Source: Cymbomonas tetramitiformis
Lineage: Eukaryota; Chlorophyta; Pyramimonadophyceae; Pyramimonadales; Pyramimonadaceae
Assembly: GCA_001247695.2 (NCBI GenBank)
Contig: LGRX02003601.1
Span: 1-64,000, forward strand
DNA: 64,000 nucleotides
Reading direction: 5' to 3'
The notes below the pieces were generated by a model that worked only from the letters and a program-made list of their open reading frames with translations, had not been told where the DNA came from and made no database searches. This document shows positions 1 through 11,884 of this stretch, piece by piece (within the stretch, counting starts at the first letter, position 1; every line of letters begins with the position of its first letter). A program made the translations under genes and the position numbers.

Positions 1-180
1 CAGGAGGACTACTTGATAGTACCGGAGGCGGAGCATCAACGTATCCTAGCTGCACTTGTGTAACTTAATCTTTGATGGGTTATAATGGTCCAATATGCTT
101 GCAATCATAATGCGAAACCCCATAGGAATGCAACGGACATGGGTTGCTTGCAAATTCGATGTTATCCTTGACCTACATGT

Positions 181-960
181 AGCACAAACCCTAAAACCCT
201 GAAAATGGCTTGCTCAGGCCCCAGAAACAGCCATTTTGGCCCCCGGCGAGCAACCAAATTAAAATTTCTCATCATTTCTTCCACTAAGTAGTTCGTGATG
301 GTCCTTGAAAGGTCCCACAAAGTTCAAACGCGCGATTCGGATACCTAACTGAAATCCTCTAGCCCCCGCGCACGCAAAATGGCCTGCGCAGGCCCCAGAA
401 ACGGCCATTTTGGCCCCCTGGCGAGCACCCAAATTAAAATTTCTCATCATTTCTTCCACTAAGTAGTTCGTGATGGTCCTTGAAAAGTCCCACAAAGTTC
501 AAACGCGCGATTCGGATACCTAACTGAAATCCTATAGCCCCGCGCACGAAAAATGGCCTGCCCAGGCCCCAGAAACGGCCATTTTGGCCCCCGGCGAGCA
601 CCCAAATTAAAATTTCTCATCATTTCTTCCACTAAGTAGTTCGTGATGGTCCTTGAAAGGTCCCACAAAGTTCAAACGCGCGATTCGGATACCTAACTGA
701 AATCCTATAGCCCCGCGCACGCAAAATGGCCTGCTCAGGCCCCAGAAACGGCCATTTTGGCCCCCGGCGAGCACCCCAAACAAAAATTTCTCATCATTTC
801 TTCCACTAAGTGACCCGTGATGGTCCTTGGAAGGTCCCACGAAGTTCAAACACGCGATTCGGACACCGACGGGAAATCCTCTAGCACCCGCGCACTCAAA
901 ATGGCCTTTTCAAGCCAAAAACCATCGATTTTGGCCGCCGGCGAGCCGGAAAATATTTTT
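181..960. repeat. 174-bp tandem satellite, about 4.5 copies
   Basis: The block beginning AAAATGGCYTGC recurs at 202, 376, 550 and 723, with a diverged fifth start near 898, giving a period of 174 bp. Each unit holds an inverted pair (AAAATGGCC and GGCCATTTT) about 20 bp apart that could form a hairpin, then a conserved stretch around TTTCTCATCATTTCTTCC. Copies 2 to 4 are nearly identical and copy 5 decays. The short open frames here are by-products of the repeat. Bases 1-180 show nothing recognisable. Confidence 0.9.
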
Positions 961-1169
961 TGGGAATTTTTTTTTTCACTCCGAGTCTTACAATTGACCT
1001 TAAAAGGTCACACAACTCCAAAAAGTTGCAAATGTTGCATTATGCATGTGACCACTTTGTGACACTCGAGCTTTTTGCGACGGCTCTTGTCAATATGTAG
1101 GAGATATGCATACTACATATTGCACGTGCAGTTCACTGCACGATATTTGGCATAATAACGCGTTCTTAC

Positions 1170-2536
1170 CGTCTCCCCTCCGAAAAGCTCCTTTGCAGCA
1201 TTCACAATACTTTCCAATTGTGTAGCAATCGCTGCTTTAACGGAGTGGACGGCATCTCCGTCGTCTTCTTCATCGAACCCCAAATCCTCCCCACCGCCAT
1301 CCTTGGTCTCACCATCGGCATCCTCGGTCTTAGGCGCATCGCCATCCTCGTCGTCGGGAACTCCGGCCTCGCCGCCTTGACTCGACACATCCTTGGCTTC
1401 CACGTCCTGTTGTGCGTGTACCACCTCGTCTTCAGCGCTTGTCCTCCCGGCTTCCTCAGCATGTTCGCCCTCCTTGTCATCCATCGTGACGTCCACATCC
1501 GTATGTCTGTAGGAGAGTTGCAATGCACCTTCAATACGTTGTCAACATATTGCGAATGTGTTGCCACGCAAGCTTGCCCAATCATTCATGGGAGAGAAAG
1601 GGCGGAGAGTACCTTAAGGTTTCGCCGCGGTTGCCACAAACTACAGCATCGATTTCTTCAGGGTCCGGTGCGGGTGGCTGGATCTGCCCGTGGAGTTTCC
1701 GATGTCGTGTGCGGGTGGCCTTGCTCACCACGTTTCCACGTAGGTCAACTCCGTAGCACATGGCACAATCACATAGAAACCGCCCTCGCTCCAATGTTAC
1801 GGTGCCCACATTTCGACGATGCATTGCATGGAGCGAGAGCCAAGGATCGGCTTCGCCCGCCGTGTCCTTCACCTCACCCATCTCGGTGTCCTTCGCCTCA
1901 GCTGGCTCTTCCACCGGAGATCTGCTTCGCCCACCGCAGTATATCTCCCATACATATTCAATATACCGGCAACGGTTTCTGATATATTGCAACATATTAT
2001 ATCATGAAAAATCAGTATGCAAGTTGAGGTGCCTAAATATTCGTACATACCTCATGGGCTCTTCCATCTCGGCAGCCATGGCATCCGTGGTAACCGCAAT
2101 TAAAGACCAAACTCCAACCGCACGGATCAAATCTGGCCAATCATTTATTGTCGAAACGCTCCTCCAATGTCGCCCAAGGCACCGAACCTCCCGCACATTG
2201 TCTCGTGTAGGATTATCGAGTTGAGAGTCGTCGGGCAGCAGCGAGCCGTATGTAGTCGCCTCGAAGTTGCCATCGTGTACTAGGTAGACAACAGTTTCCA
2301 TACGGATCGGTGTCAAAATTGCTTGATGAGCTTCGAAGAAGTCGTAGGCTTCTTCCGCATTCGATGGTAGGTTGTCTCCCTCGGGGGTAACGTCAAGTGG
2401 AAATTGGTGAGGACTACGTTCCGCGTCAACAGTGACTACATCAATGAATCCAGAAATCCCGAAATAGTACCTGCTGTCGTCTAAACGAGCTGAATTTGCC
2501 GCCTCGTGCGCCTCGGGGGGCGCCTCGCCCGCATCT
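1170..2536 (-). CDS. Three exons of an unrecognised gene with an acidic C-terminal region and a possible zinc finger (partial)
   Basis: Three minus-strand exons join in frame by GT-AG signals: 2536-2051, 1921-1613 and 1506-1170. The acceptor before 1506 (CCTACAG) and the donors GTATGT, GTACTC and GTAAGA are good. The first exon encodes an ordinary globular stretch containing SGFIDVVTVD. The second contains CDCAMC followed about 15 residues later by TRTRHRKLH, a Cys/His arrangement that could bind zinc. The third is strongly acidic (Asp/Glu with Gly/Ala) and ends with a helix-like segment. Neither the true start nor the stop is identified; the 5' side runs into an LTR at 2803. I do not recognise the family. 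The zinc-finger-like segment resembles those in some transposon-encoded proteins, but this is a weak impression. Exon structure is better supported than function. Confidence 0.5.
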
Positions 2537-2802
2537 CTGCACAATATCGTCCCAACATGTTTCCAACATCCCATCAACATGCTGCAACCATCACGATAGC
2601 GTGTTGCAGCATAGTTACGGCGAAAGCAAGTAGGCAAGGAAACATGATGAGATGTATCACCTGGAAAAGCTCTTCGATATGGACGATGAACTAGTCGACA
2701 TTGAGGATGCCCGCAAGTCAGGCATGCTACTTCCAATGGTCCCATCTAAAGCATGCCCCTCGTGCGCCTCGTACGCCTCGGGGGGCGCCTCGCCCGCATC
2801 TC

Positions 2803-2984
2803 TGTTGGATATACCCCTAGGACTCGGGATATATTCACTCGGTGATAAGTTTTCTCAGAATGTAATAAAGTTGATAAGTTAACCCGATATAACGGGCATA
2901 AACAGTTAGGGTTCGGGTTCGAGTGACAGTCATACACACTACTATAGGAAGAGTCACAAAGCGAGCGGTGTGACTGTTCCAGCA
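2803..2984 (-). mobile_element. 182-bp LTR of the gag-only family (3' LTR of a minus-strand element)
   Basis: Read on the minus strand it begins TGCTGGAACAG and ends ATATCCAACA, the canonical TG...CA. It is preceded on that strand by the purine-rich tract TAGGTGGTG at 2993-2985, matching the tract before the intact 3' LTR at 54738 (AGGGTGGTG then TGCTGG). Size and 5' end resemble the 190-bp LTR at 52719, so it is probably the same family. No matching 5' LTR was seen to the right. Confidence 0.6.
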
Positions 2985-3199
2985 CACCACCTAGTGTGGT
3001 GACTGGATAGCCGAAAGTGAAACCTGTGAACAAACACCATCTACAGCGGTGGAAATTTGGGCTCTAAGGGAAGGCCTGTCCTTTCTGGCAGGGCGGTTCC
3101 CAGTCAAGAGTTGTAAACCTGAAACCGGTCCGTGATCGGACCCTTCTGCACATACAGCTACGGTCAATCTCACTGTGCAGGAGCGGCATGATTAACTTC

Positions 3200-4584
3200 C
3201 TAGCCACTAGTTGTCGGTGGCACTGCTGTGACGGCCCGCAGCACAGTCATGGTGCCGTGAACTGAAGATGTCGATGCCGTGATTGAATCATTCGTAGAGC
3301 TCCAGAAGAAATCTGAAAGGTCTCGATCGTCGTGCGAGGGATCCCCCCCGTCCTCCTCGTCAGTAGTCGGTCCCGGTGAGTAGTCCGGTGACGGTGGTGC
3401 ATCCCAATACAGCGGTGAAGCGGGCGGGACCGGGAGGGGAGGTACCGGGATGTAAAGCCCGATTGGTGCATTGTGAAGGCCTTGCCGAGCACGGTGCCGG
3501 CCGTGCCGGCGCGGTGGAATAGCAACCGGTGCCGCAGAAGTGAATGCAGGCTCGCTGGTGGTTGCCCCGGTAGCACCACCGACCTCCAGGCCGGTGTGGT
3601 CCGGTGCACATGCTTCGCCAAGAGCGGCAGCCGAGATTGGCGCCGCGGTGGCGCAAACACAGAAGAGAGCACACACCATCACCGCAATCGCCGAAGAGCG
3701 GCCAAACCCCCAAGGCGGTGCACCGCATCCCCGACGAGATGCTAGAGGCTGCGGGACCGCATCCTCACCGTCAACAGGGTCATACCCAGCTGCAGACCCG
3801 TCCGCGTCGCCGTCGCAAGAGTCGGTCTCCGACCCGGCGTGCATGTACCGCATCGCCAAGTCCTTGCCCTCAGCCGTGATCGAGAGTCCCCCATCCGCGC
3901 GATCCGGTCCGCAAAGCAGAGGTCGGGCTCGTGCGCGTGCATGGGGTCCACCGGCATCATGTCATCGGCGTCGGACGCTCCCGACTCGCCCGGGCAAACA
4001 TGCGTGATTGCCGCCGGCGGTGGCGCCGGCGGTGCGTCCTCGCGGACATGCGTGCAAGCGGCAGCCGAGATCCCGCGCTCGACACCACCGACCGTGAAGC
4101 CGCCCATGTGGGTGGCAGGCTGGCAGTAGGGCAGGAATTCCTGCAACGCACCGTCTTCCCGCTCCGGCTCGATCCCGAAGGAACACGCCGAAACGCCGTC
4201 GAGCATCTCCGGCTTGCCCCCCGCCAGAAGGCAGAGCGCAGCGAACCGCTCGCCGTCGTGCTCGTCCATGGCCGTCTGAAACTGCTCCGCCAGCAAGTCG
4301 TTCTCGATGTCACCGAGGGAGAAGCTGTGGAAGCTTCCCCCAGCGCCGTGCTTGATGTCTGCCTGACTGAAGTTGAAGGGGGTGCACCGCCGGCGGCTGC
4401 AGCGTTTCGGCGGTTCGGGGTCCCCAGGGGCTCCAGGCCATTTGGCTTCGGTGAATTTGCTCTCACTCTCTTCATGGTGGCTACGTTTCTGTTCAGTGCT
4501 ACGGCGATGCCGACACTCGTGGTCGGCGGTGGTGTCAGGGGCCTGGTTGAGCCCGGAGCCACCTACGGCTACGATGCAGTTCAT
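3200..4584 (-). pseudogene. Gag-like protein remnant of an LTR element, frameshifted
   Basis: Two overlapping minus-strand frames (4584-3742 and 3859-3200) together resemble the gag-like protein at 52971-54533. The shared segments are, in order: a motif here reading FQTAMDEHDGERFAALC against FQTAFDNENDEDFAVLC there; a short ADRI/MDRV segment; an Asp/Ser-rich stretch; and a hydrophobic, membrane-like segment (AIAVMVCALFCVC) near the C-terminus. The frame changes between about 3740 and 3860, so the copy is broken. Upstream of the shared motif no zinc knuckle is visible, so the N-terminal half is lost or replaced. The order gag, purine tract, LTR on the minus strand supports a retroelement origin. 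Confidence 0.5.
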
Positions 4585-5040
4585 CCCGGTGGTACATTAC
4601 TGGATTCCTTTTGCCCGTCCGTGATTGCTACTGGTTCGTCAATGCCGCCGCGGGATGTGGGGCCGTTCTTTTCTCAATCGACCTCAGCGGCTCTGCAATT
4701 TGAAATTCTTGCCACTCCACTTTGGGATCCGCCTGACCCACTTGGGTCTGGTGGTGTCAATGCTTATAAGTTCTCTTCTCAATTGACTTCGGATGCTTTT
4801 CTTGAATGGGATCCGTATGCTGAACTCGGCTCTGCCGACCAGCTTTGCAGTGGCTAGAGTCTGCTTGTTTCAATCCCTGGAGGTGTGATTAGCCTTAGCC
4901 GCAGTGGTGGGTTGTGCCGGGGCAAGTCCCCGGGCACCCAGCTTAAAGTATATCTGTTTCCAGTAGAATGCTGTTTGTTATCTGTTTACTTAGCTCCGCT
5001 TGCCTAGCCCTATTAGCTACGGCCACAGCTCCGGGTGGTG
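4380..5040 (+). pseudogene. Plus-strand C-terminal fragment of a second gag-like element
   Basis: The plus frame ending at 4857 has a hydrophobic segment (FALTLFMVATFLFSATAM) after an Ala/Pro-rich stretch, echoing the C-terminal membrane-like segment of the 52971 protein. It is followed by about 180 bp of non-coding sequence and then the purine-rich tract GGGTGGTG just before TGCTGG at 5041, as in the intact element. It overlaps the upstream end of the minus-strand remnant, so two related copies appear joined in opposite orientation. The upstream part of this plus frame is antisense to the minus copy and is not claimed. Confidence 0.35.
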
Positions 5041-5290
5041 TGCTGGACTTTAGGTTCAGGGTTATTATTATGGGCTCTGATAGCCCCTAGCCTGACCCGT
5101 CTCTGATCGGAACCGTGACTTCGCTAGTAGCTAGGATGACAGTACAGTAGTACTGTACTGTCAGTCATCACTTCGTATTATCCGGGTTTCCGAGATGCAT
5201 GATAAAAGCACTCGGCCGGACTGATTATGGGAGCTTAGCCAGTTTGTTTTACCCGAGCGGAACACCTGTTCTCGCAATATATTAGAGGGG
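5041..5290 (+). mobile_element. Probable 3' LTR start of the plus-strand gag-like element
   Basis: The sequence starts TGCTGGACTT directly after CCGGGTGGTG, the same tract-LTR junction seen at 54738. It contains a hairpin, GACAGTACAG then TAGTA then CTGTACTGTC, at 5137-5161; the 52719 LTR carries a comparable CAGTACTCGTACAGTACT block. The 3' end could not be fixed, so the right coordinate is approximate. Confidence 0.4.
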
Positions 5291-5738
5291 ACGCCAACGA
5301 GCCAACGAGCCAATATATGCATTCGAACCGGGCCTTCCGCCCAAATATGATTGGGACATATGTATAGGTTCAATTTGATGGTATCCGTGCAGGTGTAGTG
5401 TTGATATATGATTGGTAAAAAATCATTGAAGATGAGTCACTAATTTGCCACATTTTGAATGTTCCAAAAAATCCGTTTTGAAAAATTTGAGTGTAGAGGT
5501 TTGAAATGCGTTCGTCATGGATATATGGGATGGATATAGGCCAAACCAGCGTCGTCGAATAAATTAATATAGGACCTATATATACCACCTTTCATTGGTT
5601 AGACACCACAAATAACGGGAGATGGCCAATTAAATTATCAGAACAATGGTCCTCGTGGTAGGACCAAATCGTCGATTTGGTCCTATCACAAGGACTGCGG
5701 GGCAGTAGCCACTAGCTATTTCCGGGGTGTACAAGGCG

Positions 5739-6352
5739 ATGAAAGATGGTATGACATGGGTATGACACCATGTCATACCCGTGTCATACGGGGTATGACA
5801 TACCCTTTGACCGCCATATAGCCCCGCAAGATGCGAATTAAATAACACCATACCTTGCCCCCCCAAAATATATGTCAAAACCCCCAAAATGAGCCAGGGT
5901 ATGCATGAACGCCCCACGATTGTGTCACGAATTCCGTAAGCTCAATTTGTCCACTGCGGGGCTCGAACCCGGGACCTCGGGCTTGGGTGCCCAAAAAGCT
6001 TATGGGAAACGAGCTAACCACTGTTCCGCGTTTCTGTCCGCCCCCATGAAAGATGGTATGACATGGGTATGACACCATGTCATACCCGTGTCATACGGGG
6101 TATGACATACCCTTTGACCGCCATATAGCCCCGCAAGATGCGAATTAAATAACACCATACCTTGCCCCCCCAAAATATATGTCAAAACCCCCAAAATGAG
6201 CCAGGGTATGCATGAACGCCCCACGATTGCGTCACGAATTCCGTAAGCTCAATTTGTCCACTGCGGGGCTCGAACCCGGGACCTCGGGCTTGGGTGCCCA
6301 AAAAAGCTTATGGAAAGCGAGCTAACCACTGTTTCGCGTTTCTGTCCGCCCC
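5739..6352. repeat. 307-bp tandem duplication containing a tRNA-like block and TGTCATAC repeats
   Basis: The copy at 5739-6045 repeats at 6046-6352 with only a few substitutions or indels. Each unit starts with palindromic GTATGACATGGGTATGACACC-type sequence and ends with a block that, on the minus strand, holds an RNA polymerase III box-B-like GGTTCGAGCCCC, preceded by a GTGGTTAGCTCG box-A-like string. The tRNA-like part does not fold as a clean tRNA, so it is best read as the head of a tRNA-derived short interspersed element. Near-identity of the copies indicates recent duplication. Bases 5291-5738 hold nothing recognised. Confidence 0.75.
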
Positions 6353-9150
6353 CAACCACGCGTGGGTGGTATGCCATTCCTGGCTATGTACCCGAACCTT
6401 GTCGAGAAGTGCAATCTACACCGTTGACCGATATGAAATCTTAACCCTCCATAGAGGGTTAACTCGGAAACGTTTAAGAGATACAGTACTGTACGAGCTG
6501 CTTTCCATTGCTTTCTGTCGAGAATCTGAGTAGTGCACAATGCCATATTTAAGGTGGAGACACTTTCGTCGGCTCGACCCCACTGAAAACGAGGGGAAGC
6601 GTGGCACGCCAGTGACACTGTTGACTGTGAGTCTGTGACACGGCGCTTTTGGCTTTAGTCAAAATGAGGCACGACAGTAAAGACGATCGCTCGACAATAA
6701 ATGTAAATCGTTCGATTGCGATCACAGACTCAGTAATGAATCGCAGCAGTCAGATCACGCTTATTTCTCGTTTCCCCATGACAGGCTTAACACTCTCCAG
6801 CAGTTTTATAGTGGTAAGCGCTGCCTCGCAGTGTGTTAACCACGCACAAATTAGTCAACATGAACACAATTTTCTTGCATAGCGTATCTCAAATAGGTAT
6901 TATGAGTGCATTGGAACGTCCCAAGGCCAAGCGCGGCTTCATTAACCCCAGATTCGCTAACGCCATTCCCGCGCTGCGCTTGCGGCCAAGCGGACCGCGG
7001 GATGCTATAGCGCGTCATAACTTGCGTGTTTAGACACATAAGTTATGGCAACTTACCAACTGAAGTTACATTTCCATAAAACAGTGCGCAAGGTAAGTTC
7101 ATTCGGGTGCAGAATGTTCCGATGGCGGGCGTTGACCCGTGATCGGAACGGGCGGATCTATGTGTTCTATATGGAAAGCAACCCTATCTAGAAGGTGTGA
7201 ACGGTCGGTTGAAGGAGCTCCCAGTCGTGAATGGCGCGTACTGTTCTCAATGCTAGGCTGGTTCTAACCCAATTGTAACAAAATTAGCCTAATTTTAACC
7301 AAATCCGTACAAAGCACCGTTTCGAGTTGCGTAAAAGGTGAATACTTGCGTCTGCCTGTTTAGAGTAAGTCTGCAAGGCGGCCAAATCTATAATTAAAAA
7401 TTCGAAGTGCCGCTGCAAGTAAAGTACGCACCGCAGGCCCTGGCCTGCGCTGGTGGACGGGAGAACTCGTTTGCGCGGATCTGTCTGTGAGCCACTGGAG
7501 TTAATTATAAACTGTCCTCGCCCCTTCATTACAGTCATTTCATATTGGATTTCCGCAGGGATACTGTGAAAATCCATGCGGCGTTGACGGTTTCATTTCC
7601 GATTGAATTTGCCGCAGATCGGGCGCAAATCTTCTTCCATCGCTGCCGCAAAGAACCATGTCCGATGACTGACGGTGGCTGACGCGCGAGGCCTGATCCA
7701 TGCGGCATCAGCTTGCTTTTCCTCACCGCACCTCAGGAGGTGCAGCAAGGATCCATCCGCAAGAAATTTGCTCATCGCCCGAATTTAATAGCGCCCGAAC
7801 GGCCCGCTGTGGAACAAAACCTCATATTTCTGCTACAGTGAGCAGATGTGTATGATATTATTTCGAAGTTATGATACTTGTAACTTCGTAATGTTATAAT
7901 TTATTGATCTTTCCGTAACTTGTTTTTTTTAGGGAGATGATGAGCGCTTGTGTCAAGAACGGCTTACGTTCTTCATCATGGTACCACAAAAGCGGGGGAT
8001 TTTGGAACAAAATGTTTGCAGCCGCAGGCTTATTCGTGTTCAAACCGTGTGACACTCTCTCAAACACTTCGTATATATATCATGAAGTGTTTTAGCGAGT
8101 TTCAGCCGCTACTTTGAGCATCCGTAGAAACGCGGATGCCCAAAACGCGCTTGAACAACCACATTCTTCACCCTCTTCGCGGGTTGCTTGCATCCGCGAA
8201 TATGGGTGATGTGAAGCCAAGCACGCTTTAACTCAACGTTAACTTAAGTTAACTTTGGGGGAAAACTTACCGGAGACTAATCTCTGTACGTATCACCGCG
8301 CAATCGTTGCATACCGCAAGGGTACCCCCGCACTCCGCGAGAATCCTAAAACGCGAAGTACAGCATCTTTCGCTGCGCTTCGAGTGTCTAACTACGCGTA
8401 TATATCATAGTAAAAACAAATTGAACGTATTTTAGTAGTTGATGTGAATTGTGTAAAAACCGCTTGCAATTACATGAGCGGGGACGGAGCAGCCAAACGC
8501 ATACTTTAAAAGGTTCTTTTGTCGATAGCTTATCGATAATTTATCCACGAATCATCGATAACTGTCGGTATTCCGTGTCGAGCGATGACCGTCACTCCTG
8601 TGTCACTCCTGAAATGTTTGCGGCATCCGCACGTTGCATTTTCGATGACCTGCCGCAACCATGCCGAAGTTTCCCGAGTCGAATGCCGCATCGCCATCGC
8701 CAAGCTTGACTCCCGTCCGGGCCCATCCATGCGGCACGATGTCATCATTCTCCTTGCGGAAAACGAATATGAAATGACTGTATTACCATTGTGCACTACT
8801 CAGAGAATCGCGCGATCGGCCGCGCAGCGCCACCTCTGGCTTGCGAGAGTCAGAGTAGATGGTATGGTGACACAGTATGGTATGGCAGTCAGAGTCACGA
8901 GTCACACAGTCACGACCTCACGAGTCAGGAATCGAATGCTCAATCGTGTATCGTGAACCGTCCATGCATGAAAGATGAATGCACCCAGCGCAGGGCCGAG
9001 GGGCTCGGCCGAGCCCGAGAGCGAGGGCGAGGGGAGCAGGCCGAGAGAAGGGGAATCAGTGCGAGTACTAAAGTCGCCGCCACCAAAACCTCTCCCTTTT
9101 TCTTGTTGTGACCGCCGTGTGGTGCTCGGTTGTCTCACCTCTCTTCAAAA
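6353..9150. other. No gene recognised; upstream region of the L7a gene
   Basis: Frames are short and none shows a recognisable domain or convincing splice chain on either strand. The last 150 bp (about 8980-9130) are rich in purines and GC (GAGGGCGAGGGG) and probably hold the promoter-proximal or 5' UTR sequence of the ribosomal protein gene. No clear TATA box was found. Confidence 0.4.
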
Positions 9151-11809
9151 ATGGTGAGTATAATCCTTAAGTAAAACGATCATTGACATGCATTTGATGA
9201 ACGTAATCACATAACGCATACGAGAAATAGCCGTTTCCACCGCAGCAAACCAACACGTGACGTTGCCGACATCTGCTTGGATCCGGGCTCTGTAGGACTT
9301 TTCTTTTCGATGACAGAAAGTCCTCGTGAAGCTTTTTCGCTGCACGCACGCGCACGTTTAAGCATACCCAAATACGAGCGTGTGCACGCCAATGTTAATC
9401 TACTTCGTGACTGATGCAGTCGTGCAGACAACTGTTGCTACTGCTAGGGGTGTGACGTTTATTGTTCGGTCTGCCGTTTCACTGTGAGAAATTCCGAGTA
9501 GTAGTCACTGCACATTCGCTGCATGAAATACGGGTATAGGCGGAAACGTAGTATAGCAGCTTAACATTATATTGCACCACTAGAACGCGCGATCCTCCTT
9601 CCTTGCTAATCGCCACCTCTTTAGGCTGTCGGCAGAATGCTTCTTCACTTTCGTCACCTCGATAAGTTACACATGTCTGAAAGCTCTGGGTTTCGTGCTC
9701 AGCCGGCTAAGAAAGCTGCCGCCAAGGGCACCGGAAAGAAGGCAGCCCCAACCCCTTCCATCGCGAAGAAGCCTGTGGCTGCCGCAAAGCCTGCCAACCC
9801 TCTTTTCGAGAAGCGCCCCAAGAGCTTCGGTGAGCCGCAAGTGAATTGCTTACCACTGTTTGTTTTGGTCCACGTCTACTAATATGGGTTTTATAAGTTC
9901 TGATATGCATAATGGTAACCTTCCGTTGATGTACGTGCTGCTAGCTATAGCCTAGCTGCGTACCAAAAGTCCACGCCGGCCTCAACAGATCTACAACGCC
10001 TGCTGCACTGTCACCGCTTACGCATCTTGTGACCGTCTATTGATACATCGTATTGTGTGCTTCGCTAACTTTGAGGGGTTTTTTTTTATAGGAATCGGTG
10101 GGGCTCTTCCTCCCAAGAGGGTGCTGAACCGTTTCGTCAAGTGGCCCAAGTATGTGCGCATTCAGCGTCAGCGCCGTATCCTGTACCAACGCCTGAAGGT
10201 AACTCGCGTTCCTGTCTCGGAATCATGGCATACGGGCACATTCCACTATGCTAGCTTCCATTCTTGGTAAAGTGAAGCGGTCTCGCTCCTACATAGGTCC
10301 TCTCATCCGTGATAGGTTTTCGTTCACCGCTCTGCAGGTGCCTCCAGCCCTTAACCAGTTCACCAAGGCTCTTGAGAAGGACATGGGTGCGTGACGGCCC
10401 AGATCTTTACACCCATTTCATATTAATAGCCAGCTACTTTGACCTTTTGGTAGAATATCCTTCCCTTGTTGTTTGGCGTTTGAAAGAAGAACCACCAGTT
10501 CCTCTCATCTTGCAACCACACTTTGTTCCTATTAAATTAAATTTCGGGCAGCTTGATGCTTGGATCTTGAAATATAGTCGCTGTTGTGCATCTGGTGTCT
10601 TGGTCCGTATATGTCCTCGCGGTTCTGGTGGAATGAGTCGAAGCAAACGAGTTGAACTTTGATATTTGCTCGGGACGTTTGGGAGCAGCGTCCAACGTCT
10701 TCAGGCTTTTGATGAAGTACCGTCCTGAGGACGACGCCGCCAAGAAGGAAAGGCTCCTCGCACGTGCCCAAGCCGAGAAGGACGGGGCCACTGTTGAAAG
10801 CAAGAAGCCTGTTGTTGTCAAGTTCGGTCTCAACCACGTGACCTACCTCATTGAGCAGGTGCTGTCTCTATCGTAAAAAAGTGGATAGGCATACTGTTTA
10901 GTTGGGGGCAATAGCTTCATTGATCTCATGCTTTGCCACACCTAAGATAGTCGCGTTTTATCGCAGGGCAAGGCTCAACTGGTTGTGATCGCGCATGATA
11001 CCGACCCCATTGAGCTTGTCGTGTGGCTTCCGGCTCTTTGCCGCAAGATGAACGTCCCTTACTGCATTGTTAAGGTACGCTTTGTCCCGTTCTTTTTGTT
11101 CTGGACTGCAATAGCACCGTGAGAGAATACGCGTGCTGACGATGGTGTTGGGCAGGGCAAGGCTCGTCTTGGAGCCGTTGTTCACCAGAAGACCGCGTCT
11201 TGCCTTGCCATCACCGCCGTGAAGAACGAGGTGCTTGCACAAACCTGTTGTCTCGTTTTGCCCAACAACTATTGCACAAAGTTATCTACTTGTCCTGTAT
11301 GTATTATGTCACAATCGTACCCGAGTTTTAAGGGAACTTGTCCTTCCAATGTATGTGCCTTGCTTTTCATAACGAAGGTGGTACGAAGGCCTGCTAGTCG
11401 CCGCGGTTGAGTAGTAGCCAGCCGTTTCTTCTTCTCGGCTAAGATTTCTTACTTTCTTACCTTCTGGACTGTAAGCTAGGCCTTGACTGGAAGTGTTCTC
11501 ACTTACACAGGACAAGCACGAGTTCAGCAAGTTGGTGGAGTCCGTCAAGTTGAGCTTCAACGACCGTTACACCGATTTCCAGAGGCAGTGGGGTGGTGGC
11601 ATCATGGGTGTGAAGTCTCAGGTACCGTTGTTCTGCTTTCTTGTCTGAAAATTTTCCGATATGTACTCGATCGGTAGTCTGGTATCTTTCTCCGACAGTG
11701 TGGTTCCTTACAGACCTTTGCTTTCTTTGCATCTACTAAGATGTGTTGTTTCTCTTCACAGCACATTACCAAGATCCGTGAGAAGCAAATCGCCAAGGAG
11801 CGCCGTTAA
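9151..11809 (+). CDS. RPL7A: 60S ribosomal protein L7a (eL8), nine exons, complete
   Basis: Component of the large cytosolic ribosomal subunit, of the L7Ae/L30e/S12e/Gadd45 RNA-binding family. The exons join in frame to 265 codons: 9151-9153, 9703-9829, 10092-10198, 10338-10386, 10689-10858, 10967-11074, 11156-11230, 11511-11621 and 11762-11809. All eight introns are GT-AG. Signature segments across the joins are [81 protein letters not shown] and GGGIMGVKS. The length matches the usual 255-270 residues. The N-terminus is a Lys/Ala-rich basic tail. The start is unusual: exon 1 contributes only the ATG, immediately followed by donor GTGAGT, and the second codon comes after acceptor CTCAG at 9703. 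An alternative in-frame start at 9637 would need the intron retained and is less likely. No frameshifts; evidently functional. Confidence 0.95.
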
Positions 11810-11879
11810 GTATGTGTAGTCCATTGCTTTACTTGTGATGACTCTGATAGGCTACTTTAAATAGACATAAACTTTGTCG

Positions 11880-11884
11880 TGTAA
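11880..11884 (+). terminator. Possible TGTAA polyadenylation motif of the L7a gene
   Basis: TGTAA lies about 70 nt after the L7a stop codon. This pentamer is the usual polyadenylation signal of chlorophyte algae. The motif is short, so placement is suggestive only. Confidence 0.4.

Noticed and set aside
1218..1982. 254-codon plus-strand frame
   Set aside because: It is antisense to exons joined by good GT-AG signals and its composition mirrors the acidic minus-strand protein.
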